The notes under the pieces: generated by a model
Databases searched by the model: none
The model's input: only the letters and a program-made list of their open reading frames with translations
What the model was told of the DNA's origin: nothing
Shown: positions 1 to 8,440 of the stretch, in pieces
Position numbering within the stretch: position 1 is the stretch's first letter
Layout: every line of letters begins with the position of its first letter
Translations under genes and position numbers: made by a program
Assembly: GCA_013289685.1 (NCBI GenBank)
Contig: JABCZL010000003.1
Span: 310,001 to 374,000 of the forward strand
Reading direction: 5' to 3'
Length of the DNA stretch: 64,000 nucleotides
From: Acidobacteriota bacterium
Lineage (GTDB): Bacteria > Acidobacteriota > Terriglobia > Terriglobales > Acidobacteriaceae

Positions 1-719
1 CCTCCTTCGCGCTCGTCGGCGGAAACCACTTCGGCTTTCAGCCTGACGGATTGCGCAATCAGCCACTCGAGTTCCACGGGATCCCGCTTCAGGATGCGCG
101 CGCGATTCTGCTCGAAGCGCAGAAACAGTTCGATGTTTCCGATGATGCCGCACTTCAGCGCTTCGTAGAGTCCGGCTCGAAATTCGCGATCGGGCAACGT
201 CTTCAGCACCGTGGGATCGATCAGCACTACCCGCGGATGGTGAAACGTTCCCAACAGGTTCTTGCCGGCAACGAGGTTGACGCCGGTTTTCCCGCCAATC
301 GAGGCATCTACCTGTGCCAGCACTGTCGTGGGAATCTGTACCAACTCGATCCCGCGCATATACAGCGAAGCCAGCAGTCCGCCGACGTCGCCTGCGATGC
401 CACCGCCGAGAGTGACGATCACGGCCTTGCGGTCGGCCCCCAGGCGCGCCAGTTTTTCGGCGAGCGCCTCGACGGTCGCCAAGCGCTTGGTGGGCTCGCC
501 GTCAGGCATCGGAATAACCTGCGGGGTGAAGCCGCTGGCTCTCAGCGAACTGACCAGTTTCGATCCCCAGCGCTTCCGTACGGGAGGAACGGTCACCACA
601 AAAATGCGGCTGGCCTGCGGCAACAACTCGCTCAGGACAGACCCCGCTCGGCCGAGCAGACCGTTCTCGATCCAGGCCTGATAGGGCCGCGGGGGTACGT
701 GGATGGTCACTTGCGGCAT
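1..719 (-). CDS. aroB: 3-dehydroquinate synthase, partial (C-terminus outside window)
   Basis: This enzyme converts DAHP to 3-dehydroquinate, the second step of the shikimate pathway, using NAD and a divalent metal in the cytoplasm. The frame is open from the ATG at 719 to the window edge, giving 239 residues of a family usually near 360. The glycine-rich segment GGGIAGDVGG (about residues 105-114), the block PTTVLAQVDASIGGKTG (about 130-146) and the motif LYEALKCGI with metal-ligand Glu186 and Lys189 are visible. The remaining metal-binding histidines would lie off the window. It is divergent from nadB with a short shared upstream region. Confidence 0.95.
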   Translation of the reverse strand, partial: MPQVTIHVPPRPYQAWIENGLLGRAGSVLSELLPQASRIFVVTVPPVRKRWGSKLVSSLRASGFTPQVIPMPDGEPTKRLATVEALAEKLARLGADRKAVIVTLGGGIAGDVGGLLASLYMRGIELVQIPTTVLAQVDASIGGKTGVNLVAGKNLLGTFHHPRVVLIDPTVLKTLPDREFRAGLYEALKCGIIGNIELFLRFEQNRARILKRDPVELEWLIAQSVRLKAEVVSADEREG

Positions 720-803
720 GCGGTCCCATAATAGCGTATGAAGTCGAATGCTTGCCTTGGCTCGTGAAGTGGTACCATTCCCCGTCTCAATTTTGTCTTG
801 TCT

Positions 804-2357
804 ATGAAGGGTCTTCCAGCCGAGACCGACTTCGTGGTGATTGGCGCCGGTGTTGCCGGCCTGCGCGCGGCCATTGAATTGGCCGCGGCTGGACGTGTGC
901 TCGTGCTGGCGAAAAAGGAAGTTTCCGAGTCGAACCCGCAATCTGCGCCGGTCACGGCTTTGAGCGATGAAGATGAAGTCATCCTGCACCTGCAGGACAC
1001 ACTCGATGCCGGCGATCACCTGTGCAATCCAGAGGCGGTGAAGATTCTGCTGGAAGAAGGTCCGCCGCGCATCGATGAATTGATCGCGTGGGGCAGCCAC
1101 CATGGAAGCAAACTGGTTTTCGGGTTGGAGAGTGCGCACAGCCGCCACCGCAGTCTGCACTCCGAAGGGGACTCAACCGGCGGCGACATCCTGCGAGTGC
1201 TTCACGCCAAGGCAAATTCTCTGAAACACATCTCGGTGGCACCGTTTTGTTTTTCGACCGGACTGCTGACCGACGCAGGACACATCACCGGAATTTCGCT
1301 AATCGACGACAAGGGTGTTCCTCAGGAGATTGCATGCTCCGCCGTGCTGCTGGCCACGGGAGGCATGGGCCAGATTTATCGCAACACGACCAACCCTGAC
1401 GTGGCCACGGGAGATGGCGTAGCGATGGCCTTCCGAGCAGACGCGGAGGTCGGCGACCTGGAGTTCGTTCAGTTTCATCCGACGGCGCTTTACGTGAAGA
1501 AGGTGCCCCGGTTTCTGCTGTCCGAGGCGCTGCGCACAGAGGGCGCGCACTTGCGGAACTTCGAAATGAACCGCTTCATGGGCAAGTACCATCCCATGGG
1601 AGAGCTGGCGCCGCGCGATCTGGTGGCCCGCGCCATTGTTCATGAAATGGAAGTGAGCCGGGCGAAAGATCCGTTCGTGTATCTGGATTTGACGCACCTC
1701 AACACCGCGAAGGTACGGAAGCGGTTTCCGCGTACTTACGCGGCCTGCATGGCGCACAACATTGACATCACCGAGGACATGATTCCGGTGCGGCCGGCGG
1801 CACATTTCATGATCGGGGGCGTGCGTACGAACCTCGACGGCAAGACGAACGTCAACGGGCTCTACGCCGCGGGCGAGACAGCCGCGACGGGCGTGCACGG
1901 AGCGAACCGCCTGCCCAGCAATTCTCTGCTGGAAGGCCTGGTATACGGAGCGCGCACCGGCAAAGCAATGCGCGAGGGAGTAAAACCAGTGTCGCGTTCG
2001 AGCGCGCAGCCGAAAGCCGCGTATTCCAATGGACCGGTGGATACCGGCATGGAAGAAGTGATCGGGCAGATTCAGGCCGTGATGGAGAGCGAGGTCGGCA
2101 TCGTCCGCACACGCATGGGGATGCAGAAAGCGATTAAGAATCTGGAACAGATGGCAGCGAAACTGGCGCACCCGAAAACCCGCCGGGCCCACGAAGCGGC
2201 CAACCTGCACCTGGCAGCACTGCTGGTGGCGCGATCAGCTCTGGCGCGCGAGGAGAGCCGCGGCACACACTATCGGATGGATTATCCCGATCATGATGAC
2301 AAGAAATTTCTGAAGCACTCGGTGGTCCGAGCCGACAAGGTGGTCTTCGTGTCTTGA
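804..2357 (+). CDS. nadB: L-aspartate oxidase, with an unusual gap in the FAD-binding loop
   Basis: The FAD flavoprotein L-aspartate oxidase makes iminoaspartate, the first step of de novo NAD synthesis. The N-terminal dinucleotide motif GAGVAGLRAA (about residues 14-23), substrate-loop HPTALY, LLSEALRTEGAHLRN, APRDLVARAI, and the C-terminal NVNGLYAAGETAATGVHG followed by NRLPSNSLLEGLVYG match the family. The start was set at ATG 804; a TTG two codons upstream is possible. The residues that normally read AQGGIA after the SN motif are absent: the protein runs SNPQSAPVTALSDEDE, consistent with an in-frame loss of about four codons. That loop contacts FAD in the succinate dehydrogenase/NadB superfamily, so activity is uncertain. 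Confidence 0.88.
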   Translation: MKGLPAETDFVVIGAGVAGLRAAIELAAAGRVLVLAKKEVSESNPQSAPVTALSDEDEVILHLQDTLDAGDHLCNPEAVKILLEEGPPRIDELIAWGSHHGSKLVFGLESAHSRHRSLHSEGDSTGGDILRVLHAKANSLKHISVAPFCFSTGLLTDAGHITGISLIDDKGVPQEIACSAVLLATGGMGQIYRNTTNPDVATGDGVAMAFRADAEVGDLEFVQFHPTALYVKKVPRFLLSEALRTEGAHLRNFEMNRFMGKYHPMGELAPRDLVARAIVHEMEVSRAKDPFVYLDLTHLNTAKVRKRFPRTYAACMAHNIDITEDMIPVRPAAHFMIGGVRTNLDGKTNVNGLYAAGETAATGVHGANRLPSNSLLEGLVYGARTGKAMREGVKPVSRSSAQPKAAYSNGPVDTGMEEVIGQIQAVMESEVGIVRTRMGMQKAIKNLEQMAAKLAHPKTRRAHEAANLHLAALLVARSALAREESRGTHYRMDYPDHDDKKFLKHSVVRADKVVFVS

Positions 2358-2373
2358 CGAGCCAGGAATGTTT

Positions 2374-3318
2374 TCACCCTTTGCGGGTGGCGGGAAAAGC
2401 CGCGGAGATCGCGATCGAGATCAAGAGCACTCCAGCCACAACGCTCAGCGTTGCCCCGATAGGAACCGGGAAATAGTCCGCTGCGAGCATCTTCAGGCCC
2501 ACCAGAATCAGCACAACCGCTAGCCCATAATGCAGGAAGCGGAAAACCTTCATCAGCCCGGCCACTGCGAAGTACATCGAGCGCAGCCCCAGGATCGCGA
2601 ACACATTCGAGGTATAGACGATGAAGGCGTTCAAGGTGATGGCCAAGATGGCTGGAATGGAATCGACCGCGAAAAGAATGTCGGTGGTTTCGATCACCAG
2701 AAGCACCAACAGCAGCGGCGTCACGTAAAGGCGTGAGTTTTCCTGCAGGTTGCGGACAAAAAATCGGCCTCCCTGGTAGTCGGTGGTCACGGGCACCCAG
2801 CGGCGCAGCGCCTTTACCACAGGATTGGTGGAAGGATCGATCCGGTGTTCCGCGATCACGCACACGCGGATGCCGCTGTAGATCAACAGGCTACCGAAGA
2901 CGTAAAGCACCCAATGGAAGCGGGAGATCAAGCCGACCCCGGCGCCGATGAAAACACCCCGCATGACCAGCGCGCCCAGAACGCCCCAGAACAGAACGCG
3001 ATGCTGCTGCTCGTCCGGGACTGCGAAATAGTTGAAAATCACGAGGAAGACGAAGAGATTATCGACGCTGAGCGAGAGCTCGAGAACATATCCGGTAACG
3101 AATTCCAGCGCGGCCTGGTGCCCTTGCCAGAAGTACAAAAGAGCCGCGAACCCGGCGGCCAACGCCACGTACATGGCGCTCCACCCCAGCGCTGCGCGAG
3201 AGCTGACCACATGGCCTGGGCGATGGACAACGCGCAGATCCAGCACCAGCATACCCAGCGCGAAAAGATTGAACAGAATCCAGAAGTAGAGCAATGGATG
3301 TTCCTGGCGGCGCTGCAA
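2374..3318 (-). CDS. TerC/Alx-family integral membrane protein
   Basis: This is a polytopic inner-membrane protein of the TerC family; characterised members (Alx, TerC) are linked to manganese export or tellurite resistance. About nine hydrophobic segments are visible. The two family Asp motifs are present: SLSVDNLFVFLVIF near residue 85 and FAVDSIPAILAI near residue 220. The frame opens with TTG at 3318 and has no good ATG near the N-terminus. A second TTG eight codons later is preceded by AGGA and is an alternative start. The start region lies inside one arm of a long inverted repeat (3317-3412), which could affect its translation. No manganese riboswitch (yybP-ykoY) could be recognised. 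Confidence 0.85.
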   Translation of the reverse strand: MQRRQEHPLLYFWILFNLFALGMLVLDLRVVHRPGHVVSSRAALGWSAMYVALAAGFAALLYFWQGHQAALEFVTGYVLELSLSVDNLFVFLVIFNYFAVPDEQQHRVLFWGVLGALVMRGVFIGAGVGLISRFHWVLYVFGSLLIYSGIRVCVIAEHRIDPSTNPVVKALRRWVPVTTDYQGGRFFVRNLQENSRLYVTPLLLVLLVIETTDILFAVDSIPAILAITLNAFIVYTSNVFAILGLRSMYFAVAGLMKVFRFLHYGLAVVLILVGLKMLAADYFPVPIGATLSVVAGVLLISIAISAAFPATRKG

Positions 3319-3412
3319 TTGATGATTGTTGATTTCTGATGGCTGATTGAAAAGCTAAGCCGCTTGCCTTCAAGATTTTCAAGCAGCCATCAGAAATCAA
3401 TAATCATCAATT
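3317..3412. repeat. Long near-perfect inverted repeat (29-bp arms)
   Basis: Arms 3317-3345 and 3384-3412 are reverse complements with one mismatch, separated by 38 nt. The element is AT-rich compared with its neighbours. It bridges the stop codon of the M28 peptidase and the predicted TTG start of the TerC gene, so a transcript through both genes would fold here. It may be a terminator, an attenuator or a small palindromic mobile repeat. Confidence 0.85.
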
Positions 3413-4943
3413 ATTTTTGCCGTCCCCGCTGGCCGCTAACCCACTCGTCCCAAATCCCGAAAGCCTTGAGCAGTTCCACGCTGTTGGTCTCACGCATGGT
3501 TTGCTCAATCTGATCGTGGGAGAGGCGCGGGCCGATCTTCTGTGGTAGATCTGCCAACTCAACGCTCAGGGCCGCGGCCTCAGCCACGTGCTTCTTCAGC
3601 TGGGCGAAGTCGACTTTATCGTAGGTGTCAGAGATGGCGTGGTAGTTTTCGAGATAGTTTGCCTCTTGCTGATCGGCGACAAACGTGGGAACTCCCTCGA
3701 GCATGAAATCGAAGTGGTCGGTGCCCCATTCCATGTCGGTCTTCATTTCTTTGACGTCAAACTGGGCCAGGGGAGCAATCAGTTCTTTTGCGGTGTAAAG
3801 AATGTCTTTGCGACCGCCGACGGAAAATCCCGTCGTCTTTCCCGTGCCCGAGTCGTAGATGATGACGCCCGCAGCCTTGTCGAGTTCGGGACGGTGGCTG
3901 AAGGCATAAACGCGGGAACCAATCAGTCCCTGCTCTTCACCGGAGAACAGAATGAAGCGGATGGTGCGCCGCGGCTTCACTCCCGAAGCTTTGATCGCGC
4001 GCAGTGCATCGACCACCAGGGCGGCGTTGCAGCCGTTGTCGAGCGCGCCCGTGCCCAATTCCCACGAATCGAGGTGCGCGCCCAGGATTACGAACTCGTC
4101 AGGATTCTCGGTGCCTCGAATCTCCGCGATGACGTTGGAGGTCTTGATCGGCCCGCCGATCTGGTTGGGAATCGAGAGATCGGCCCACACTAAATTTCCG
4201 CTGGCTAACAGACGCGCGATGCGTTCGCCATCTTCGCGCGCCACGATGACCATGGGAAGGCGGTCGATTTCTCCGGCGTCTGTGTTGGTGTGCCGGTAGA
4301 GAATGTCGTGCTCGCGGCTGGCTATGAAAGCGATGGCCTTGGCCTTCCCTTTCACGGCGAGATCGATCACTGGCGGAGCCTTCGCATACTCGGTGAACAG
4401 GTCGCTCCATGTCTTGAGAACGGCCGTGTGAACCAAAACGATCTTTCCGGTAATATCCCCTGCCTTTTTGAAATCCGCGTCCGTACCATCGCCAACGTCG
4501 ACAATCGGGACGTGCTTCACAGGCGCGAGCGCTGGTGCCCAAGCCACAGAAACAGCCCGCACGCGGAAGGGCGACAGCACCGTTCCGCCGCCCACCTGAG
4601 AGGCGTCGACTTGGTAAGCCGTGGTCGCGGTCATCTCCGTCGCGCCTTCGGCCCAGGAGTTCGGAATGGTGAATCCCTCAGTGTGAACGCTGTCGGCCCC
4701 CGCGGCCGTGAAGGCTTGTATCCCCCACGCCACGGCATGCTGCATAGCGAGAGTCCCGGGAACGCGGCCGCCGATCTCATCGGTTAGACGATGGAGATTC
4801 GTTTCCAGCGGCGAAGGCTGGAGCGCCGCTTGAACCACCTGGTTGGCTTCGCTGTTATCGGCGGGAGGCGTTGCGGCAAGGCTGGTGGAGCGGAGGATGA
4901 AGCAGAGGATGCAAGCAAAGAACAGGGCCTTCACAGTTCGCAT
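3411..4943 (-). CDS. Secreted M28-family metallopeptidase (carboxypeptidase Q-like)
   Basis: This predicted exported di-zinc exopeptidase is 510 residues long. The start is ATG 4943, which places a clean signal peptide (MRTVKALFFACILCFILRS) at the N-terminus. A PA-like insert spans roughly residues 130-260. The catalytic domain shows the zinc ligands GAHLDSW, GALDNG, FSGEEQG with the general-base Glu, GTDHFDF and ENYHAISDTYD. The arrangement resembles plasma glutamate carboxypeptidase (carboxypeptidase Q). A second M28-fold gene lies immediately upstream on the same strand, but a palindromic spacer separates them. Confidence 0.88.
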   Translation of the reverse strand: MRTVKALFFACILCFILRSTSLAATPPADNSEANQVVQAALQPSPLETNLHRLTDEIGGRVPGTLAMQHAVAWGIQAFTAAGADSVHTEGFTIPNSWAEGATEMTATTAYQVDASQVGGGTVLSPFRVRAVSVAWAPALAPVKHVPIVDVGDGTDADFKKAGDITGKIVLVHTAVLKTWSDLFTEYAKAPPVIDLAVKGKAKAIAFIASREHDILYRHTNTDAGEIDRLPMVIVAREDGERIARLLASGNLVWADLSIPNQIGGPIKTSNVIAEIRGTENPDEFVILGAHLDSWELGTGALDNGCNAALVVDALRAIKASGVKPRRTIRFILFSGEEQGLIGSRVYAFSHRPELDKAAGVIIYDSGTGKTTGFSVGGRKDILYTAKELIAPLAQFDVKEMKTDMEWGTDHFDFMLEGVPTFVADQQEANYLENYHAISDTYDKVDFAQLKKHVAEAAALSVELADLPQKIGPRLSHDQIEQTMRETNSVELLKAFGIWDEWVSGQRGRQK

Positions 4944-5032
4944 ATGGGGTGCATTAGAAATGAAATTCTGGAAAAGCGCAAAATCAGACCGTCGAAATTT
5001 AGGGTTCACGGTGGTGCGATCAAGGAGCTTTT

Positions 5033-5129
5033 ACCGCGGAGGATGCGGAGCACGGCGCGCCGAGATCGCGGAGAGAACCGTAGATTCTCTTTGCGATCTC
5101 AGCGCATATTTCTCAGCGTCCTCTGCGGT
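5033..5129. repeat. Nested palindromic intergenic element
   Basis: Outer arms 5033-5046 and 5116-5129 pair at 12 of 14 positions. Inner arms 5062-5077 and 5085-5100 pair at 14 of 16 around a 7-nt loop. The element sits between two same-strand M28 peptidase genes. Its CCGCGGAGGATGC / GCGTCCTCTGCGG wording resembles dispersed palindromic repeats common in large soil-bacterial genomes. Confidence 0.75.
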
Positions 5130-5168
5130 TTAGCATTTGCGGTCTAACATTTGCGCTTCAACCCGCAA

Positions 5169-6170
5169 TCACTTGGGCGGCAGCGGTTCCATCTTGTCGA
5201 GGATGCGAACCGTCTCCAGGACCACCGTGCCGCTGATCTCCAGGCTCTTGGTGCTCAGCTTATCGACCGTGTCCTGAACCGTGTGGTGGAAAACATTGTT
5301 GTATCCGTAATCAATGTCGATGATGTCGGCGCAGGGAACAGCGATGCGCATAAAGGGCAGATGATCGTCAGAAATGGCGTTGCTGTGGGCGAAGAAATGC
5401 GACTGATAGCCGAGCCGCGTGGCCGCTTCGTAAACCACGCTCTCAACCCACTGGGTGGAGTTCATGTCGCGATCAATGTCGAGGTCGGCGTCGCCCAGCA
5501 TGTCGGTCAGCAGGAAAGCCTTGATCCGTTTGGCCGTGCCGTCCTGCTGCCATTTCTGCGCGAGATGGCGCGTGCCGTAGAGACTGTCGGAGTCGGACCA
5601 CGATTTCATCGCTTCTTCGGCATCGGTCCAAAGCAGCCACACGCTGTAGCCCTCGCGTTTACTGCCACGAAGCTGGTTCGCAAATTCAAGGAGAAGAGCG
5701 CTGGTAGCCGCGCCGTCGTTGGCCCCGATAAACGATGTATTCCGCAGCGGATAATTCGTATCGTAGTGGCTGGCGATGACAATGATGCCATCTTTGTTGC
5801 CCGGAAACTTCGCAATGATGTTGCGCACCGGAAACTTTCCTTCGACCGTGTCGGCGACGAAGGCATCGTCTTCTACGCTGTCGCCTTTCAAATGTCCCGT
5901 GATGTAGTCCTCGACCTTCTTGTGATTGGCGCTGCCGATCGGCCGTGGGCCCAGGGCTACGATTTCTTTCACGTATTGCATGGCTCGGTTGGCATCGAAT
6001 GCCGGGACGCCACCACTGTCGGGCGGAAACGAGAGTGTGGGCAGCGATGTGTCGGCTGGGGTGACCGGTGGCGCGCTCTGGCCCTGAGCGGCATCTTTGT
6101 CGCGGTCACAGGCCAGCACTGTCACTACACACGCCAGCAGAATCCATCGCAGATACTTCGATCCGCTCAT
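5169..6170 (-). CDS. Lipoprotein M28-fold enzyme, glutaminyl-peptide cyclotransferase-like
   Basis: This 333-residue protein has a lipoprotein signal ending in VTVLAC (Cys near residue 21). Zinc-site motifs of the M28 fold follow: IASHYDTN, IGANDGAA, LLWTDAEEAM, LLTDMLGD and NVFHHTVQDT. The DAEEA and HHTVQDT wording is closer to glutaminyl cyclases than to aminopeptidases; that enzyme turns N-terminal Gln into pyroglutamate. It overlaps tatC by 4 nt and is probably co-transcribed with the Tat genes. An aminopeptidase role cannot be excluded. Confidence 0.82.
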   Translation of the reverse strand: MSGSKYLRWILLACVVTVLACDRDKDAAQGQSAPPVTPADTSLPTLSFPPDSGGVPAFDANRAMQYVKEIVALGPRPIGSANHKKVEDYITGHLKGDSVEDDAFVADTVEGKFPVRNIIAKFPGNKDGIIVIASHYDTNYPLRNTSFIGANDGAATSALLLEFANQLRGSKREGYSVWLLWTDAEEAMKSWSDSDSLYGTRHLAQKWQQDGTAKRIKAFLLTDMLGDADLDIDRDMNSTQWVESVVYEAATRLGYQSHFFAHSNAISDDHLPFMRIAVPCADIIDIDYGYNNVFHHTVQDTVDKLSTKSLEISGTVVLETVRILDKMEPLPPK

Positions 6171-6970
6171 TGCGCCTGCTTTTCCTTCCGAGCCTCGCGC
6201 CGTTTAGGATGCACCAGGTACGCCACGCCGATGCTCAGACCATACAAAACGACCATGGGCGCGGCGAAGACGCACATGTTTACGATGTCAGGCGTAGGCG
6301 TAACGATGGCCGCAATGATGAAAATGACCAGAATCGAATAGCGGAAGTTCTTGACCATGAACTCAGGACTCATGATGCCCATCAGCGCCAGAAAGAAGAC
6401 CAGGATCGGCATCTCGAAAATCAGTCCCATGCCCAGCACAATGCTCAGAAAAAGGTTCGTGTATTCCCCGATCGTAATCATGGGCTGGAACTGCTTTCCG
6501 ACATCGATCAGAAAACCGAGAGCGCGCGGGTAGACGATCCTGTAGCCGAAGTACCCGCCCGATAGAAACAGAAAGATGGTCGAAACCATAAACGGGATGA
6601 CGTACTTCTTCTCGTTGCGATACAGTCCCGGAGAAATAAACATCCACACCTGATAGAGCACAAAGGGCGATGTCAGGAACAAACCTGACAACGCGGCAAC
6701 CTTCAAGTAAAGGTTGAAGGGGTCGGTGGGATTCAAATAGCCCAGGTGCTCCGGCAGGTGGTGATTGTGCAGCACATCAATAATGGGGCGCTGCATGAAG
6801 TCGTAGATGCGCTCCACCTTCCACCAGCAGACGCCGAACCCGACCCCTACTGCGATGATGGAATAGACGATCCGCTTGCGCAGTTCCTCGAGGTGATCGA
6901 GAAAGCCCATGGTGGGCATGGGATCTTTTTCACTGCTGCCGCTGGCGCCCGCGGCTGCGAATTCAGACAT
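6167..6970 (-). CDS. tatC: Sec-independent protein translocase TatC
   Basis: TatC is the inner-membrane receptor for twin-arginine signal peptides. The protein is 267 residues with six hydrophobic segments. The diagnostic N-terminal MGFLDHLEELRKRI motif carries the conserved Glu pair that contacts the signal peptide, and FEMPILVFFLALMGI lies in the fourth segment. The ATG at 6970 is preceded by AGGAG. It overlaps the upstream tatA/B gene by 8 nt and the downstream M28-like gene by 4 nt, which indicates one operon. A likely client in this window is the Tat-signal protein at 31701-32657. Confidence 0.95.
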   Translation of the reverse strand: MSEFAAAGASGSSEKDPMPTMGFLDHLEELRKRIVYSIIAVGVGFGVCWWKVERIYDFMQRPIIDVLHNHHLPEHLGYLNPTDPFNLYLKVAALSGLFLTSPFVLYQVWMFISPGLYRNEKKYVIPFMVSTIFLFLSGGYFGYRIVYPRALGFLIDVGKQFQPMITIGEYTNLFLSIVLGMGLIFEMPILVFFLALMGIMSPEFMVKNFRYSILVIFIIAAIVTPTPDIVNMCVFAAPMVVLYGLSIGVAYLVHPKRREARKEKQAQ

Positions 6971-7406
6971 GCGACTCCTGCGAGGTGGGAGAGGTCAGGT
7001 CATCGGGGTGGGCGGCTGCTTCAGTCGCTGGGGTGCCGGCAGTCGAGCCTGCGCCGGTCGCGAACAGGGGCTCGTCTTCGGAAGCTGCCAAGGTCCCGGG
7101 AACTTCGGTCGCCGGGGCTTCGGTCGCTGGAACTTCAGGCCCGGTGATTTCTCCCGTTGAGGCAGGCAGCGTCCGGCTGGTGACGCCTTCCGGAGGCACG
7201 GCGGGTGGAAGAATCGTCTGTTTATTCTCCACTTCCAGGTGCGCGATCTCCTGCTCGATTTGCGCTTTGAACTCGTTCGAAGCGCGCTTGAACTCGTTCA
7301 TGTACTTCCCCACCTGGCGTGCGATCTCCGGCAACTTCTTGGGCCCAAAGATGATCAGGGCCAAAAAGAATAAGAAGATCGTCTCGGAAAAGCTCATGGG
7401 CTTCAT
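6963..7406 (-). CDS. Twin-arginine translocase subunit TatA/TatB
   Basis: This small pore-forming or adaptor subunit has one N-terminal transmembrane helix (SETIFLFFLALIIFGP), the hallmark FGPKKLPEIAR hinge, an amphipathic helix, and a long Pro/Thr/Ala-rich cytoplasmic tail. ATGs at 7409, 7406 and 7397 are all possible starts; 7397 gives the classic short N-terminus. Only one TatA/B-type gene is present here, so whether it acts as TatA, TatB or both cannot be decided. Its 3' end overlaps tatC. Confidence 0.9.
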   Translation of the reverse strand: MKPMSFSETIFLFFLALIIFGPKKLPEIARQVGKYMNEFKRASNEFKAQIEQEIAHLEVENKQTILPPAVPPEGVTSRTLPASTGEITGPEVPATEAPATEVPGTLAASEDEPLFATGAGSTAGTPATEAAAHPDDLTSPTSQESHV

Positions 7407-7498
7407 CATACTGCCGGACGGAGAAAAGCGGCAATGACTGCGAGACAACCTGGTGACAGTTTTCTCCGTGAGCGGCTAAAGCTTATGATGTTGCCGCT

Positions 7499-8416
7499 AT
7501 GCAATTCTGGTTTGCCCGCGCCAGCGAAGTCTCCATCCGCGAACAGCTGGTCACTCAGGTCGTCCTCGGCATCTTGAGCGACGATCTCGCGCCCGGCCAG
7601 CGCCTCCCCAGCACGCGCGACCTGGCGCGGCGCTTTCACCTGCATCCCAACACCATCAGCGCCGGATACCGCCAACTGGAACGCGAACTCTGGGTGGAGT
7701 TCCGCCGCGGCAGCGGAGTCTACGTTCGCGCTCACAAGCCGGAGACGGCTTCCACGCCGGCTCTGGGACTCGATCAAATGATCGCCCGGCTATTCCGCTC
7801 GGCCCGAAAATTGGGCGTCACCTTGCCCATCCTTCGCACGCGTCTGCGGCAGTGGCTGGAGCTGCAACCTCCCGACCATTTTCTGCTGATTGAGCCGGAC
7901 GAAGAATTGCGGCGCATCTTGGCGGCGGAGATCGCCCGCGCTGTAACCTTCCCCGTGGAATCCTGCGGGCCGCAGGATTGTCCCAAGGCGCCAGAAGGCG
8001 GAGTCCCTGTCTTACTTCCCAACCGCGAAGCCGCGGCGCGGCAGTTGCTGCCAACCGGCACCGAGCTGATCACTCTGCAGGTTCGCTCCGTTCCAACTTC
8101 GCTCGCGGGATACCTGCCTGCGCCGTCGAGCTCTCTGGTCGGCGTGGCCTCGCGCTGGCCGGAATTTCTGAGAGTGGCGCGCGCGGTGTTGACGGCGGCT
8201 GGATTCCATCCCGACGGCCTCGTCTTTCGCGACGCGCGCGAACCCAACTGGCAACGGGGCTTGAAGCAGACGGCAGCCGTCGTATGCGACCTTCTGACCG
8301 CAGCGGAGCTTCCCGAGGGCGTCCGGGCGATTCCCTTCGCTCTGCTGTCCGAAGCATCCATCGCGGAACTGAAACGCTACGAGGAGTTCATCCGTCAGCC
8401 CATCGAGTCGTTGTAA
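7499..8416 (+). CDS. GntR-family transcriptional regulator
   Basis: This DNA-binding regulator is 305 residues long. A GntR winged helix occupies about residues 10-75 (IREQLVTQVVLGIL, LPSTRDLARRFHLHPNTIS, VEFRRGSGVYV). The long C-terminal part matches no effector domain that I recognise; it lacks an obvious aminotransferase (MocR) lysine motif and is too short for one. The gene ends 24 nt before a PLP-dependent decarboxylase on the same strand, so the two are probably one unit. Confidence 0.85.
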   Translation: MQFWFARASEVSIREQLVTQVVLGILSDDLAPGQRLPSTRDLARRFHLHPNTISAGYRQLERELWVEFRRGSGVYVRAHKPETASTPALGLDQMIARLFRSARKLGVTLPILRTRLRQWLELQPPDHFLLIEPDEELRRILAAEIARAVTFPVESCGPQDCPKAPEGGVPVLLPNREAAARQLLPTGTELITLQVRSVPTSLAGYLPAPSSSLVGVASRWPEFLRVARAVLTAAGFHPDGLVFRDAREPNWQRGLKQTAAVVCDLLTAAELPEGVRAIPFALLSEASIAELKRYEEFIRQPIESL

Positions 8417-8440
8417 AAGCAGCCCAAAAAGGAGGCACTC

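Noticed and set aside
51-731. Plus-strand open frame opposite aroB
   Set aside because: It is antisense to the clear 3-dehydroquinate synthase frame and has no domain or ribosome site.
1299-2210. 303-residue minus-strand frame inside nadB
   Set aside because: A shadow of nadB caused by high GC; the plus frame has full family motifs.
5151-6341. 396-residue plus-strand frame across the M28 lipoprotein and tatC
   Set aside because: Antisense to two well-supported genes.
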